From the NCBI GenBank assembly GCA_964510225.1, contig CAZEAN010000002.1, positions 62,001-126,000 of the forward strand: a DNA stretch of 64,000 nt, written 5' to 3'. Source of the stretch: CAZEAN01 sp964510225 (GTDB lineage Bacteria; Planctomycetota; Planctomycetia; Isosphaerales; Isosphaeraceae). The translations under genes and the position numbers were made by a program. Shown piece after piece: positions 25,617 to 34,217 of the stretch (positions are counted from its first letter, which is position 1; each line of letters starts with the position of its first letter). The notes beneath the pieces were generated by a model. That model made no database searches, was not told the DNA's origin, and saw nothing but the letters and a program-made list of their open reading frames with translations.

Positions 25617-28600
25617 TCAGCCGAGATCGAGCGGGTCGTCGATCCGGAGTTGATCAAGTGCGAGTTGCTCGAACAGCCCTTCGGCCTCGGCACCCTCTGT
25701 GTTGTCATCTGCTTCAGTTGTCAGACCAGCGCTCACTTCTCCGCCAACGTTACTCTCACCGGGGTCGACCATGGCAGGGCTAAATGTGCTGCTGCTGGTC
25801 ACCTTTCCGTCGTCGGAAATCGGCTCAACCTGATCTTGAAGACCATTGAAACGGTCGTCAGCGTCCGGTAGGAACTGAGTTCCGAAGACCCCGAGTGTGA
25901 TTGGATTTTGCAGAGAGTCTCTTTGGTCGGGACTAGACCCATCGCCGGATGTAGCGGTGTTGTCCACAACCTGTTCGAGACTTAGCTCAGTCGTTCCTAT
26001 CCCCGCTGTTGTGCCGATGACTAAGTACGCGACTGACTCCTTGACGTGTTTCCTCTCTGGGTCACCGATCTGGTCTTCATTAATTGCCAAGCTTAGTCTG
26101 GTGTTTGTGATTGGGGTATTTCCCCAGAGCACCGGGGAACCCCCATCACCCCCTTGGACTCCCGCTAGTGAAGCCACGGCCGCAATTGGTGTCTCAATTC
26201 CTTCAATGGAATAGCCGTAGGGTGGAAAATTGTCGATGCCTCGGACTGTCGTTCTTCCTACTCCAGCGACGAAGGTCAAGCCATCGATTTCGTAATTGCC
26301 AGCCTCGATGACAAGGTAAGCGATTTCCTGATCAGGACGGTTTGTGTTCGGATCTTCGCCTACATCCCGGCCGACCCGGAGTGTGCTGGAGTCCGGAGGT
26401 AACTCCACCTGCGCTCCGGATGCCCAGAAGGTTGACCAGCCACCAGCGTCGCCAATGATCTGACCGAGAACGACGGGATTGTTGTAGTTGAGGAGCGTTC
26501 CTTGTTCGACACCGAGGCGGTCGCCTTCTGAGTCAACCCTTTCTGAAGTAAACCGTACTGCTTCCATCTTGATCCCGTGCTCTACTTGGTTATAGACGCC
26601 GGCGGCAGCAACCACATAATGAAGTTGGCTGATGGTCACAGGCTGGTCAGAGCCGTCGTTTCGTTCGAGCAAGACATCGAATCGATTTGGTTCGTTTTGC
26701 CGAATCCTGACGACCGTCGATGGCGTACCGCTCTCAAATACTGGGGTCGCGATTACGACCATCTCCGGGTAAGAGTGGGAAAGCTCGACGGTCTCCCAGA
26801 CTCCTGTTGTGACGTTGTTCAGGACACCCGTCGAGATCGGCGGCATCGAGCTTTCTTCAATATCGATGACGACTGAACCAAGATTGTTTGTCGTGTCAAC
26901 TTCGAGGCCGTTCGAGGTGACGATTGCGGAAAGCGTGTAGGAACCCACGGGGAGGCCTGAAGTCTCCCAAAGCGTTGTAGAATCAGTAATGGTCGAGGGG
27001 TCAGCGAGGATGCTCCAAGCATCAATCTGAAGATCGTCGGTAGGATCATTCGGTGTTGCATTGTCAGAGACTAGCACGACATTGAGTCGTTGTTGCGTGC
27101 CTCCGGCGTTGCGCACAGCCACATCGATGGCAACAGAATCACCTGCTGCAGGGTTTGTAGTGCTCGCGGTTACTGAGTCGATTACAAGATCGATTGCTTC
27201 TGAGGCTGGGGCACCTGTGACTAGATAAGCAACTGATTCATTCGTATGAGAACGTTCTTGGTCGCCGATCTGCTCCTCGTTAATCGCTAAGCTCAGCGTT
27301 GTCCCCGAAACTGGATCGACTCCCCAAAAAACAGGCCAACCCCCATCACCACCATTGACACCGGCAATCGACGCCACTGCGGCAGTTGGGGTTTCGATTC
27401 CGCTGATGTTGTAGGTGTAGGGAGGACCGTTGTCGATGCCTCCGACAGTCTCACCTCCCCGATCAGCTACGAGCGTGGTGCCATCAAGATCGTACGTGCC
27501 AGCTTCGATCACGAGGTAACCGATTTCTTGATTCGGTCGGCTCGTTCCCGTGTCTTCACCGACATCGCGGCCGACACGGAGAGTGGAGTTGCTCGGTGCC
27601 GAGCCTTCTGTTGCTCCGGCAGCCCAAAAGGAACTCCAAGGCCCCTCATCGCCGATCACCTGACCAACCACGACCGGATTAGTGTAGTCTTGGAGCAAGG
27701 GGCGGAGATGACCAACACGATTACCCTTGGAGTCAACGCGGTCAGATTCGAAGCGGACCACTTCCATCGTGATCCCGTGTTCGGCTTCGTTGTAGACTCC
27801 GGATTCCGCGACGACATAGTGCAATTGACTAATCGTAGCTGGCTGGTCCGATCCATCAGTACGCTCGACTAAAAGTTCGATCGTATCCTCTCCCGATTGC
27901 TTCACGCGTGTGACAACTGAGGGAGAGTTCTGGTCAAGCGTTGGGGTGGCTACAACAACCATCTCTTCATACATGTGGATGAATTCAATGCTGTACCACT
28001 GGCCAGTACGAACGTTGGTTAAGACACCACTCGAGAGCTCCGGCCCACCCTGGAATTGAGGTGGAGTCGATACAGCACCAGAGACGTCGAGCCGTCCCCC
28101 AGTGACCGTCTTGCCATTCATCGATGGGGTGTCGACTGCAGAATCGAGTAGAAGGTTCTTGATTTCCAAGCCGGTTAAGTTCGGGTCCGCTGCCTTGTAG
28201 AGGGCGACTGCACCAGCAACGTGTGGCGCTGCCATGGAGGTTCCCGATCGCCCGCGGTATCCACCTCCCAGATCAGTCGATTGGACCGCCTGGCCAGGTG
28301 CTCCAAGGTCGACTGAAGTCAAGCCGTAGTTAGACCATGTTGGCCGCCTACCATCGTTTCTGATCGCCGCAACACTAATGACGTGATCGTTTTCGATGGT
28401 GGCCGGTGAAAAGGAGACTGAATCAGTGTCAGTTCCATTGTTGCCTGCTGCAGCGACAACCAAGACATCAGCGGCAGCAGCTCGATCAATTGCGTCATCG
28501 AGGAGGGGAGAGGAGAGTCCTATTTCCCCCCAGGAGTTGTTTGAGGCGACGACATTGATCCCGGCAAGTTTTAGGTCTGTGATGTAGTCGAGCGCGGCGA

Positions 28601-29417
28601 TTCCGTTGGAGATGGAGCCGTCCCCTTTGTCATCCAGAAACTTTACACCGATGATCTTGACGTTCCAATTAACGCCAGTGACACCGATCCCATTGTTACC
28701 GACCGCGCCGATAGTTCCGGCGACATGAGTGCCGTGGCCATGGTCGTCCATAGGATCCGAGTCGCCATTGTGGAAGTCGTAACCATGCACATCGTCGATT
28801 AAATCATTTCCGTCATCATCGAGCCCATTACCTGGGATCTCACCCGGATTGACCCAGATGTTGGCGGCGAGGTCAGGATGGGTGTAGTCAATCCCGGTGT
28901 CGATTACGGCCACGACCACTTCAGATGAGCCTGTGTTGCCGCCCAACCAAGCTTCGGCCGCTTGACTCCCGTACGTGTTGGTTGGACCGGTGTTCGTACC
29001 GTAGTCGTCCCCGTAGACTCCGTACAAGCTTCCATTGACGAACAAGGGGTCGTCTGGGAGGGTCTGGATCCTCACCGCTTGGTCCTGCTCGACTGCAATC
29101 ACCGAGGGGTGTTCTCTGAGTTGAGCAATCGCTTGGCGGTCATCAACGGATGATTCAACCTCAACGAGTTCGATTGTCCCCCAACGTCCGCCATGCTTGT
29201 TTCTCGAGAGGACTTGGATTTCTTCGGGACCAGCGATCCCCGCAGTTGCTTCAAGTCGGTCTTCAGGAGTGGCATCGGCGGCGAACTGAACAATGAGGCG
29301 GCCGGGAATGATGTGGCTTGATTGCTCGGCGACACTGAGTAATTCCCGACCTTCAAGCCGCTCAATTTGGGGATTAGGACGAGTCCGGGGGCGTCTTGAG
29401 CGTCGAGAGGGGTTCAT
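25617..29417 (-). CDS. Large exported subtilisin-like serine protease with duplicated C-terminal module
   Basis: 1266 residues from ATG at 29417 (GGAG at 29428-29431); a TTG at 29552 would add 45 residues. The N-terminus is basic, then IERLEGRELLS, the LEPRxLL-type motif of planctomycete surface proteins. A propeptide-like region follows. The S8 catalytic residues are Asp173 (VIDTGIDYTHPD), His228 (HGHGTHVAG), oxyanion Asn326 (AAAGNNG) and Ser394 (GTSMAAPHVAG). After the protease come a ~272-residue module (464-735), a CARDB-like adhesion domain (~741-855) and a second copy of the module (864-1135), exactly 400 residues after the first. The C-terminal ~130 residues are acidic and low in complexity. 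It likely cleaves proteins at or outside the cell surface, with the modules acting in binding. Confidence 0.92.
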   Translation of the reverse strand: MNPSRRSRRPRTRPNPQIERLEGRELLSVAEQSSHIIPGRLIVQFAADATPEDRLEATAGIAGPEEIQVLSRNKHGGRWGTIELVEVESSVDDRQAIAQLREHPSVIAVEQDQAVRIQTLPDDPLFVNGSLYGVYGDDYGTNTGPTNTYGSQAAEAWLGGNTGSSEVVVAVIDTGIDYTHPDLAANIWVNPGEIPGNGLDDDGNDLIDDVHGYDFHNGDSDPMDDHGHGTHVAGTIGAVGNNGIGVTGVNWNVKIIGVKFLDDKGDGSISNGIAALDYITDLKLAGINVVASNNSWGEIGLSSPLLDDAIDRAAAADVLVVAAAGNNGTDTDSVSFSPATIENDHVISVAAIRNDGRRPTWSNYGLTSVDLGAPGQAVQSTDLGGGYRGRSGTSMAAPHVAGAVALYKAADPNLTGLEIKNLLLDSAVDTPSMNGKTVTGGRLDVSGAVSTPPQFQGGPELSSGVLTNVRTGQWYSIEFIHMYEEMVVVATPTLDQNSPSVVTRVKQSGEDTIELLVERTDGSDQPATISQLHYVVAESGVYNEAEHGITMEVVRFESDRVDSKGNRVGHLRPLLQDYTNPVVVGQVIGDEGPWSSFWAAGATEGSAPSNSTLRVGRDVGEDTGTSRPNQEIGYLVIEAGTYDLDGTTLVADRGGETVGGIDNGPPYTYNISGIETPTAAVASIAGVNGGDGGWPVFWGVDPVSGTTLSLAINEEQIGDQERSHTNESVAYLVTGAPASEAIDLVIDSVTASTTNPAAGDSVAIDVAVRNAGGTQQRLNVVLVSDNATPNDPTDDLQIDAWSILADPSTITDSTTLWETSGLPVGSYTLSAIVTSNGLEVDTTNNLGSVVIDIEESSMPPISTGVLNNVTTGVWETVELSHSYPEMVVIATPVFESGTPSTVVRIRQNEPNRFDVLLERNDGSDQPVTISQLHYVVAAAGVYNQVEHGIKMEAVRFTSERVDSEGDRLGVEQGTLLNYNNPVVLGQIIGDAGGWSTFWASGAQVELPPDSSTLRVGRDVGEDPNTNRPDQEIAYLVIEAGNYEIDGLTFVAGVGRTTVRGIDNFPPYGYSIEGIETPIAAVASLAGVQGGDGGSPVLWGNTPITNTRLSLAINEDQIGDPERKHVKESVAYLVIGTTAGIGTTELSLEQVVDNTATSGDGSSPDQRDSLQNPITLGVFGTQFLPDADDRFNGLQDQVEPISDDGKVTSSSTFSPAMVDPGESNVGGEVSAGLTTEADDNTEGAEAEGLFEQLALDQLRIDDPLDLG
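26013..26828 (-). repeat. Second copy of the subtilase C-terminal module
   Basis: Encodes the stretch from GVLNNVTTGVWETVELSHSY to the end SVAYLVIG. It is colinear with the copy at 27213-28028 at a fixed offset of 400 codons. Shared blocks include GSDQP-TISQLHYVVA, STLRVGRDVGED and GGDGG. It begins right after a CARDB-like domain. Confidence 0.85.
27213..28028 (-). repeat. First copy of the subtilase C-terminal module
   Basis: Encodes the stretch from GVLTNVRTGQWYSIEFIHMY to SVAYLVTG, directly after the protease domain. It matches the second copy at 26013-26828 along its full length without large gaps. Confidence 0.85.
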
Positions 29418-29572
29418 TCGAAGTTCACTCCAACCGGTGTTACAAGTTGAATGGATTGCACCCCAGTCGATCTGATCAAGGGTTTTGCCAAGATGCTGGG
29501 GGACGAATCTGTTTTGCGAGTGTCTGTGAAGTGGCTCCGTAAGCCGAGACAAGACCCGCCACGAGAGGGGAA

Positions 29573-31936
29573 TCAGGGGTCGTTTGGCGTGCGGAGTAAG
29601 ACGTGTAACGTATTGGACGGAACCTTCAACCGAATGCCGGTTTCGGTTGAATTCAGTTCAATCCGTCCTGGACTGGGCGCGAGATTTTCGTCGAGTGCGA
29701 ATGCGCGCCGTAACTCCGAGTTATTGATCTCGATCGTACCGTTAAACTCGGTAATCCGCCAGGGCATCTCTCCCGCGTTGACGATCTCCAACCCTTCGAT
29801 AAATTCCTCGTTCTTACCGCTCTTGATCGGAAACGTCTTCTCACGGACTTCCCAACCCGTGGGACGGGCGGTAGTGCCGATCTGAAGCAGGACTGCGTTA
29901 CTTTCGGCGATCGGCTTGTTGTCCACCGAGACTACAAGAACGGTGGCGTAAGTGTTGGTAGTTTCAATTTTCACGTCGGAAAGTTGGATGGGGCCGTGCT
30001 TCCCGAGGAAGCCGGTCGCTCCTTGAGCTTTGGGAGCATCAACGAGACAGCGACCGGAATCCGATTCGAGGACCACCTGCCCGTGAAGACTCTGGATCCT
30101 GTTTCCCGAAATCAACGAGTCGAGGGGTCCGACCTGATTGGCGGTCTTTTGAGTATCGAACTTGACGGTGACCGGTCCGGCCAGGAATGCCCGAGGGTCA
30201 AGACCTCGTTCGAGGCTCGATTGCTCGGCCCGGTCACCAAGGTCGCGCAGCGGGTCGTAGCTCGCGTCCTCAGCAATGATCGGCGGTTCTCGCTCCCAGA
30301 GCTCCTGGAGAGTTCGGTGTTCGATGACCACAGGCTCTGCCTCGTCGACGTAACTGCGTCGAAAGGCAATTGCCGCTGCAGGGAATTGGCCGAGCACCAT
30401 CGGAGTCCCCGCTTCAAACTTCTTTGCTGCTGCGCCCACGTTCGGATTCTCGCTGATCGACCATTCACGTCTTTCAAAGCGAAACCAATAAATTCCGTCG
30501 ATTCCGCAGAGTGATCCATAGGTTGAGAGCAAGAAGGGTGATTCGGACTGGTAACCAGTCGGAGGTGCCCAGAGAGTTTCACTCAGGATCGTCGGGTGTC
30601 CAGCTACTTGTTTGATATTCGTAGGGAGCTGTCGGGGCTCAAGGAGGACCGATGTGTTATTGAAGAAGTGGCCTGCTCGGACGAGCCGATTACGGTCCTT
30701 GCCGAGATGGATCGAATTGTAGTATCGGTTGACAGCGATGATGTCGGTCGGTGTGTAGGTCCAGTGCTCAACATCGTTCAGGAGAATGGGGTCGGCAGTC
30801 CGCCAGTTGCCAGCATTAATCAGTTGTTTGCAGCCGAGTTCTTCGCGGAGGTAGTTGGCGATCTCAGCATTGAACCGATACATGGTCTCCGCAAAGAACT
30901 GGAGCTGGTCATCGAGCCGACGCTTAAACGCCCCTTTCCGCGGTTGTTTCCACTCCCAGACATTGGCGATTCCGACCAAGCCGCGCTCGAAGGCGTCTCC
31001 GTTGACCTTCGTGTTGCCCCAGTGCTTACGTGCGGCGTCGACTGAACCGTAACGCTCTGCCAACCACTCGCCAAACAAACGGCGGAGGATCTCTAGTTGG
31101 GTTCCATAAAGTTGGTTGATTGTGAAGAAGAGCATACTATCTTCATTCTGAATCTGAATGATCGCGAGTGCAGGATCATCAGCGAGGGGGATCCCGGTGT
31201 AGGGATTCGGCTCCGTCAGCAGGACTCTGAGCCAGGTCTTGTAAGCCTCTTGAAGCTTCTTGTTAAAAAAGAGGAGCCCATGACCAGACATTCCTGGCTT
31301 CCACCCTTCGATTCCCCAACGTTGGGGTGGTCGGAAACCAAGGGCCCAGTAGGGGCTCATTGTGGTGTAGATCCCTTCCTTCTTCATCGCGGCAACTAAT
31401 CGCCAGATTTCATCGATCCGCGCCATGTTTGGTTCATCAAGGTCGGGATTATCCTTAGACCTCCGATCTGGGAAGATGTTGCTATGATATCGAACCATGT
31501 TTACGCCATGCTTGGCGAGAAATTGGGCCTGATTTGCGAGTGCCTCGTCGGGATTGTTCTCACGATAGGCGATCGTCGAGGCGGCCCAAAATCGAACTGG
31601 CTCACCATTTCCTAAGACAAAGCCGTCCCCTTGAGCGTTTCGACGGACGAACCCCGATTCACCCGCAACTGTTTCGTTAAGCTGTCGGAGGCTGAAGACC
31701 GTACTGGGATCAAACGTTTCAGGCCCTGGTTCAAACGCCCAAGATGGTTCTTCGAAGGCGACAGCATGTGGGATCTGCTTTGGCTGCACTACGACCGGGC
31801 CTACCTCACGATTCTCCGACTCCTCCGAGGCAAGATTTGGGGTCTCTGACTCTCGGAGTTCAACCTGAAGCCAGCGTCCCCCGCACAGCGCAACGAAGCA
31901 GAAGCCAACCAAGAACCAACGATATCGGTGTAACAT
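29573..31936 (-). CDS. Clan GH-A glycoside hydrolase-like protein, exported
   Basis: 787 residues from ATG at 31936, with AGGGGA-type ribosome binding sequence about six bases upstream; the longer frame to 32041 starts with TTG. Residues ~5-20 form a hydrophobic signal peptide or anchor. Residues ~100-470 look like a (beta/alpha)8 barrel of clan GH-A. RFWAASTIAYR and FLAKHGVNMVRYHSN form the first strands, Glu265 in QIQNEDS is the candidate acid/base and Glu452 in ILSETLW the candidate nucleophile. The last ~250 residues are beta-rich. The closest relatives are GH5-like or beta-galactosidase-like enzymes, but I cannot fix the family or substrate. The subtilase gene lies 155 bp downstream on the same strand and the isomerase-like gene upstream. 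Confidence 0.75.
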   Translation of the reverse strand: MLHRYRWFLVGFCFVALCGGRWLQVELRESETPNLASEESENREVGPVVVQPKQIPHAVAFEEPSWAFEPGPETFDPSTVFSLRQLNETVAGESGFVRRNAQGDGFVLGNGEPVRFWAASTIAYRENNPDEALANQAQFLAKHGVNMVRYHSNIFPDRRSKDNPDLDEPNMARIDEIWRLVAAMKKEGIYTTMSPYWALGFRPPQRWGIEGWKPGMSGHGLLFFNKKLQEAYKTWLRVLLTEPNPYTGIPLADDPALAIIQIQNEDSMLFFTINQLYGTQLEILRRLFGEWLAERYGSVDAARKHWGNTKVNGDAFERGLVGIANVWEWKQPRKGAFKRRLDDQLQFFAETMYRFNAEIANYLREELGCKQLINAGNWRTADPILLNDVEHWTYTPTDIIAVNRYYNSIHLGKDRNRLVRAGHFFNNTSVLLEPRQLPTNIKQVAGHPTILSETLWAPPTGYQSESPFLLSTYGSLCGIDGIYWFRFERREWSISENPNVGAAAKKFEAGTPMVLGQFPAAAIAFRRSYVDEAEPVVIEHRTLQELWEREPPIIAEDASYDPLRDLGDRAEQSSLERGLDPRAFLAGPVTVKFDTQKTANQVGPLDSLISGNRIQSLHGQVVLESDSGRCLVDAPKAQGATGFLGKHGPIQLSDVKIETTNTYATVLVVSVDNKPIAESNAVLLQIGTTARPTGWEVREKTFPIKSGKNEEFIEGLEIVNAGEMPWRITEFNGTIEINNSELRRAFALDENLAPSPGRIELNSTETGIRLKVPSNTLHVLLRTPNDP

Positions 31937-32090
31937 GAGATCCCCTGACCTGATTCCGCTCTCGTTGTCTGTAAATCCTCTCGGATCCCCCGCTTCTCGA
32001 TATCTCGAAGGTTGAGGTTGGGTGATCCGAGAGGGGTTCAACCCCTGGATCGGATAGAGTGAGCCGAGACACGGGACTGATTATGGCACA

Positions 32091-33077
32091 TTAGGAACGA
32101 TACAATGTGCCTCGGAGGGCTTCGAGTAACTCTTTCGCAGCGAGGATCCCTTCGGCCTCGGACAACCGCCCCCCTTCATATTCGATCCCTACGAAGCCGT
32201 TGTAACCTGCGTCAGTAACGATCTTCATCATCCGGGCGAAATCGATCACCGTTTCGGTACCGTCAGGCTTGAAGTCGTAGCACTTTGCGGAGACACCTTT
32301 GGCAAACGGCATCATCCGAGCAGTCGCGGCGTAGATGTCGATCGCATAATCTCGGTCTTGGCGCGGTCCGTTCATCGGGAAGTTGCCAAAGTCGGGGAGC
32401 GTCCCGAAATTGTCCATTCCTACCGCATCGATGAGCGCCAGAAGTGCATCAGGATCGCTTGACGGTCCGCCGTGGTTCTCACAGATGATGTTGAGACCAA
32501 CGGTTTTGGCATACGCAGAGAGTTTGGAGCAGCCTTCGGCAGCGGTCGCAGTGCTCCCAGCGCTGTAGTTGTTGCCGGTATTGACCCGGATTGAATGACA
32601 ACCGAGCATCTTGGCAGCATCGACCCACTTCTTGTGGTTCTCAACAGCTTCGGTGCGTTTTGCGTTGTTAGGATCGCTCAAGCTGCCTTCACCGTCGATC
32701 ATGATCAGGAGGCACTCGACCCCCTGGTCATCTGCCCGCTTCTTGAGTTCCTGGAGATAAGACTCGTCTGTTGCCTTGTCTTTGAAGAACTGGTTGACGA
32801 ATTCGATCCCTTCGATACCAAACTCTTCCCTCGAGTCCTTCGGGAAGCCAAGGTTGGCCTTCGATGGGTCCTCGGTGGCAAAGTAACGCTTGTGGAGCGA
32901 CCATTCGGCCAGCGAAATCTTGTAATCGCCGATTCGACCGGGCTGTGGGGCACCAACTTCTTCAAGCTTCTTGACATCGTTGGCGAAGAGAGGTCGAAGT
33001 CCGAAACCAAGGCTTAGGGTTGCGGCACCCGCTACCGATCGTCCCACAAAGTCTCGGCGCGTGAGTGGGCTGCTCAT
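32091..33077 (-). CDS. Sugar phosphate isomerase/epimerase-like TIM-barrel protein with Tat signal
   Basis: 328 residues from ATG at 33077; a TTG at 33098 would add seven. The N-terminus SSPLTRRDFVGRSVAGAATL carries a twin-arginine motif (TRRDFV), so the protein is probably exported folded. The rest matches the xylose-isomerase-like TIM barrel (AP endonuclease 2 superfamily). Visible blocks are GIEGIEFVNQFF, CHSIRVNTGNN, LNIICENHGG (a metal-ligand Glu followed by His), LPDFGNFP, and FVGIEYEGG with a final ligand Glu. Planctomycetes and Bacteroidetes encode many such proteins near sulfatases and DUF1080 proteins. They are annotated as isomerases or epimerases, but the reaction is generally not known. 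The glycosidase gene lies directly downstream, suggesting a role in carbohydrate use. Confidence 0.85.
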   Translation of the reverse strand: MSSPLTRRDFVGRSVAGAATLSLGFGLRPLFANDVKKLEEVGAPQPGRIGDYKISLAEWSLHKRYFATEDPSKANLGFPKDSREEFGIEGIEFVNQFFKDKATDESYLQELKKRADDQGVECLLIMIDGEGSLSDPNNAKRTEAVENHKKWVDAAKMLGCHSIRVNTGNNYSAGSTATAAEGCSKLSAYAKTVGLNIICENHGGPSSDPDALLALIDAVGMDNFGTLPDFGNFPMNGPRQDRDYAIDIYAATARMMPFAKGVSAKCYDFKPDGTETVIDFARMMKIVTDAGYNGFVGIEYEGGRLSEAEGILAAKELLEALRGTLYRS

Positions 33078-33413
33078 CGTTGGATTTCCTCGATGCAATG
33101 CTGCTGGAGAGGATGAGAAAAAGAGATGTCGCCCTAGTTCTTCACAAGGGCACTCGACAAATTGCAGTGTAATGAGCGATCTTCGGCGTGGTCAATTCAC
33201 CCCTCTGATTGTGCGGAATTGGCAATGAGTCTTACTGGTCATGGTTGTATGAAATCGTGCGGCTATTTTTCTGTCTTGGTTTGATCGTTCTGAACTGTGA
33301 GTGCAAGGCTAATAAATCGATCTGGCTATTGGCTGTCGTCCTGTATGCAATCCTGGTCTAATCGAATGGTGACTAAGGTCACTGCTCCATTGAAGTCTGA
33401 GAGTTGTTGATTT
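33078..33413. other. Divergent intergenic region before the PaaK-like cluster
   Basis: About 336 bp between the Tat-exported isomerase-like gene and the first gene of the 33414-37850 cluster. No gene is seen. The part after ~33240 is richer in A/T and probably holds the cluster promoter, but I cannot place its boxes. Confidence 0.45.
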
Positions 33414-34217
33414 ATGGACGAACTCAAACGCAGGTTAGTTCCGACTGCCCAGCGCGCGTATCGACAGACGCGGTTCTACAGAGAGTACTTTGAGCGTGAG
33501 CCGGACAATCTTGTTGAAATCCCCGCTATTTCAGTTGCGGATTATCAACGAGCAGCGGGTCTCCTGGACTGTATTGTGAGTCGGGAGGCGATGATTGGGA
33601 TCTTGCCACCTTACTTTAAAGAGGCGAGCCGGTTTCCCTTCACGATTCCTGAGGATGAAGCGGAGTTGATCCTTCGGCAGCGTCGGATCATCCGTGCCTT
33701 GAATGATCTTGGTATTGACTTGAAGGCGTCCCCTCGGTTCTTGATCGTCGCTGATGAGCGTCGGGGACCCTTTGCGTGTGAATTAGCGAAGGGGATTTAC
33801 TGGGAAGGGCTTCAAGCTTCGATCACTTATCTAAGCGGGCCTTCGAATGACTTAAAAGGAGAGATCGAACGCTTTGAGCCCGATTATCTGTTCCTTGCAT
33901 CCGGCCGCGAATTCCGGGGAGCGCTGGGTCGGCAGTCCTCATCGACCATCCTCGTGGAACACTGTAGCGATCGACTGATTGACGATCGCGTCTATCCGGC
34001 AATGATTTACGCTGATGAAGTTGATTTGATTGGGTCTCGGCCGATCGGTCGACCCTGGTACGATTATGATGCCGACCAGTTGTTGCTGGAGCTTGATGCT
34101 CGATCAAGCCTCACCTTGATCACGAAGCTCCGGTTCACTTGTTTTCCACTGGTCCGATACGGGCTTGGTCAATTTGTCCCGACTGTTGATGACCTGAACC
34201 GGAGAGTCACTGAATGA
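33414..34217 (+). CDS. Degenerate PaaK/LuxE-like protein (probable pseudo-adenylating partner)
   Basis: 267 residues from ATG at 33414. The order of blocks follows phenylacetate-CoA ligase (PaaK)-type adenylate-forming enzymes: RAYRQTRFYREYFE at 15-28, a stretch like the LPFTTKEDL region, IRALNDLGIDLKASPRFLIV, GLQASITYLSGPSNDLKGEI, RFEPDYLFLASG, and a final FTCFPLVRYGLGQFVP like the RYxxGD block. Where PaaK has the Ser/Gly/Thr nucleotide-binding loop (SSGTTG), this protein reads KEASRFPFTIPEDEAE, and no YGxTE motif is clear. It is also far shorter than PaaK (~430). I infer it cannot adenylate by itself. It overlaps the intact paralogue by four bases (ATGA), so a complex is likely, with a regulatory, substrate-binding or scaffold role. 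Confidence 0.55.
   Translation: MDELKRRLVPTAQRAYRQTRFYREYFEREPDNLVEIPAISVADYQRAAGLLDCIVSREAMIGILPPYFKEASRFPFTIPEDEAELILRQRRIIRALNDLGIDLKASPRFLIVADERRGPFACELAKGIYWEGLQASITYLSGPSNDLKGEIERFEPDYLFLASGREFRGALGRQSSSTILVEHCSDRLIDDRVYPAMIYADEVDLIGSRPIGRPWYDYDADQLLLELDARSSLTLITKLRFTCFPLVRYGLGQFVPTVDDLNRRVTE

Noticed and set aside
26013..27213. CRISPR-like or short tandem repeats in the subtilase
   Set aside because: The repetition is a diverged protein-module duplication, not short direct repeats with spacers.
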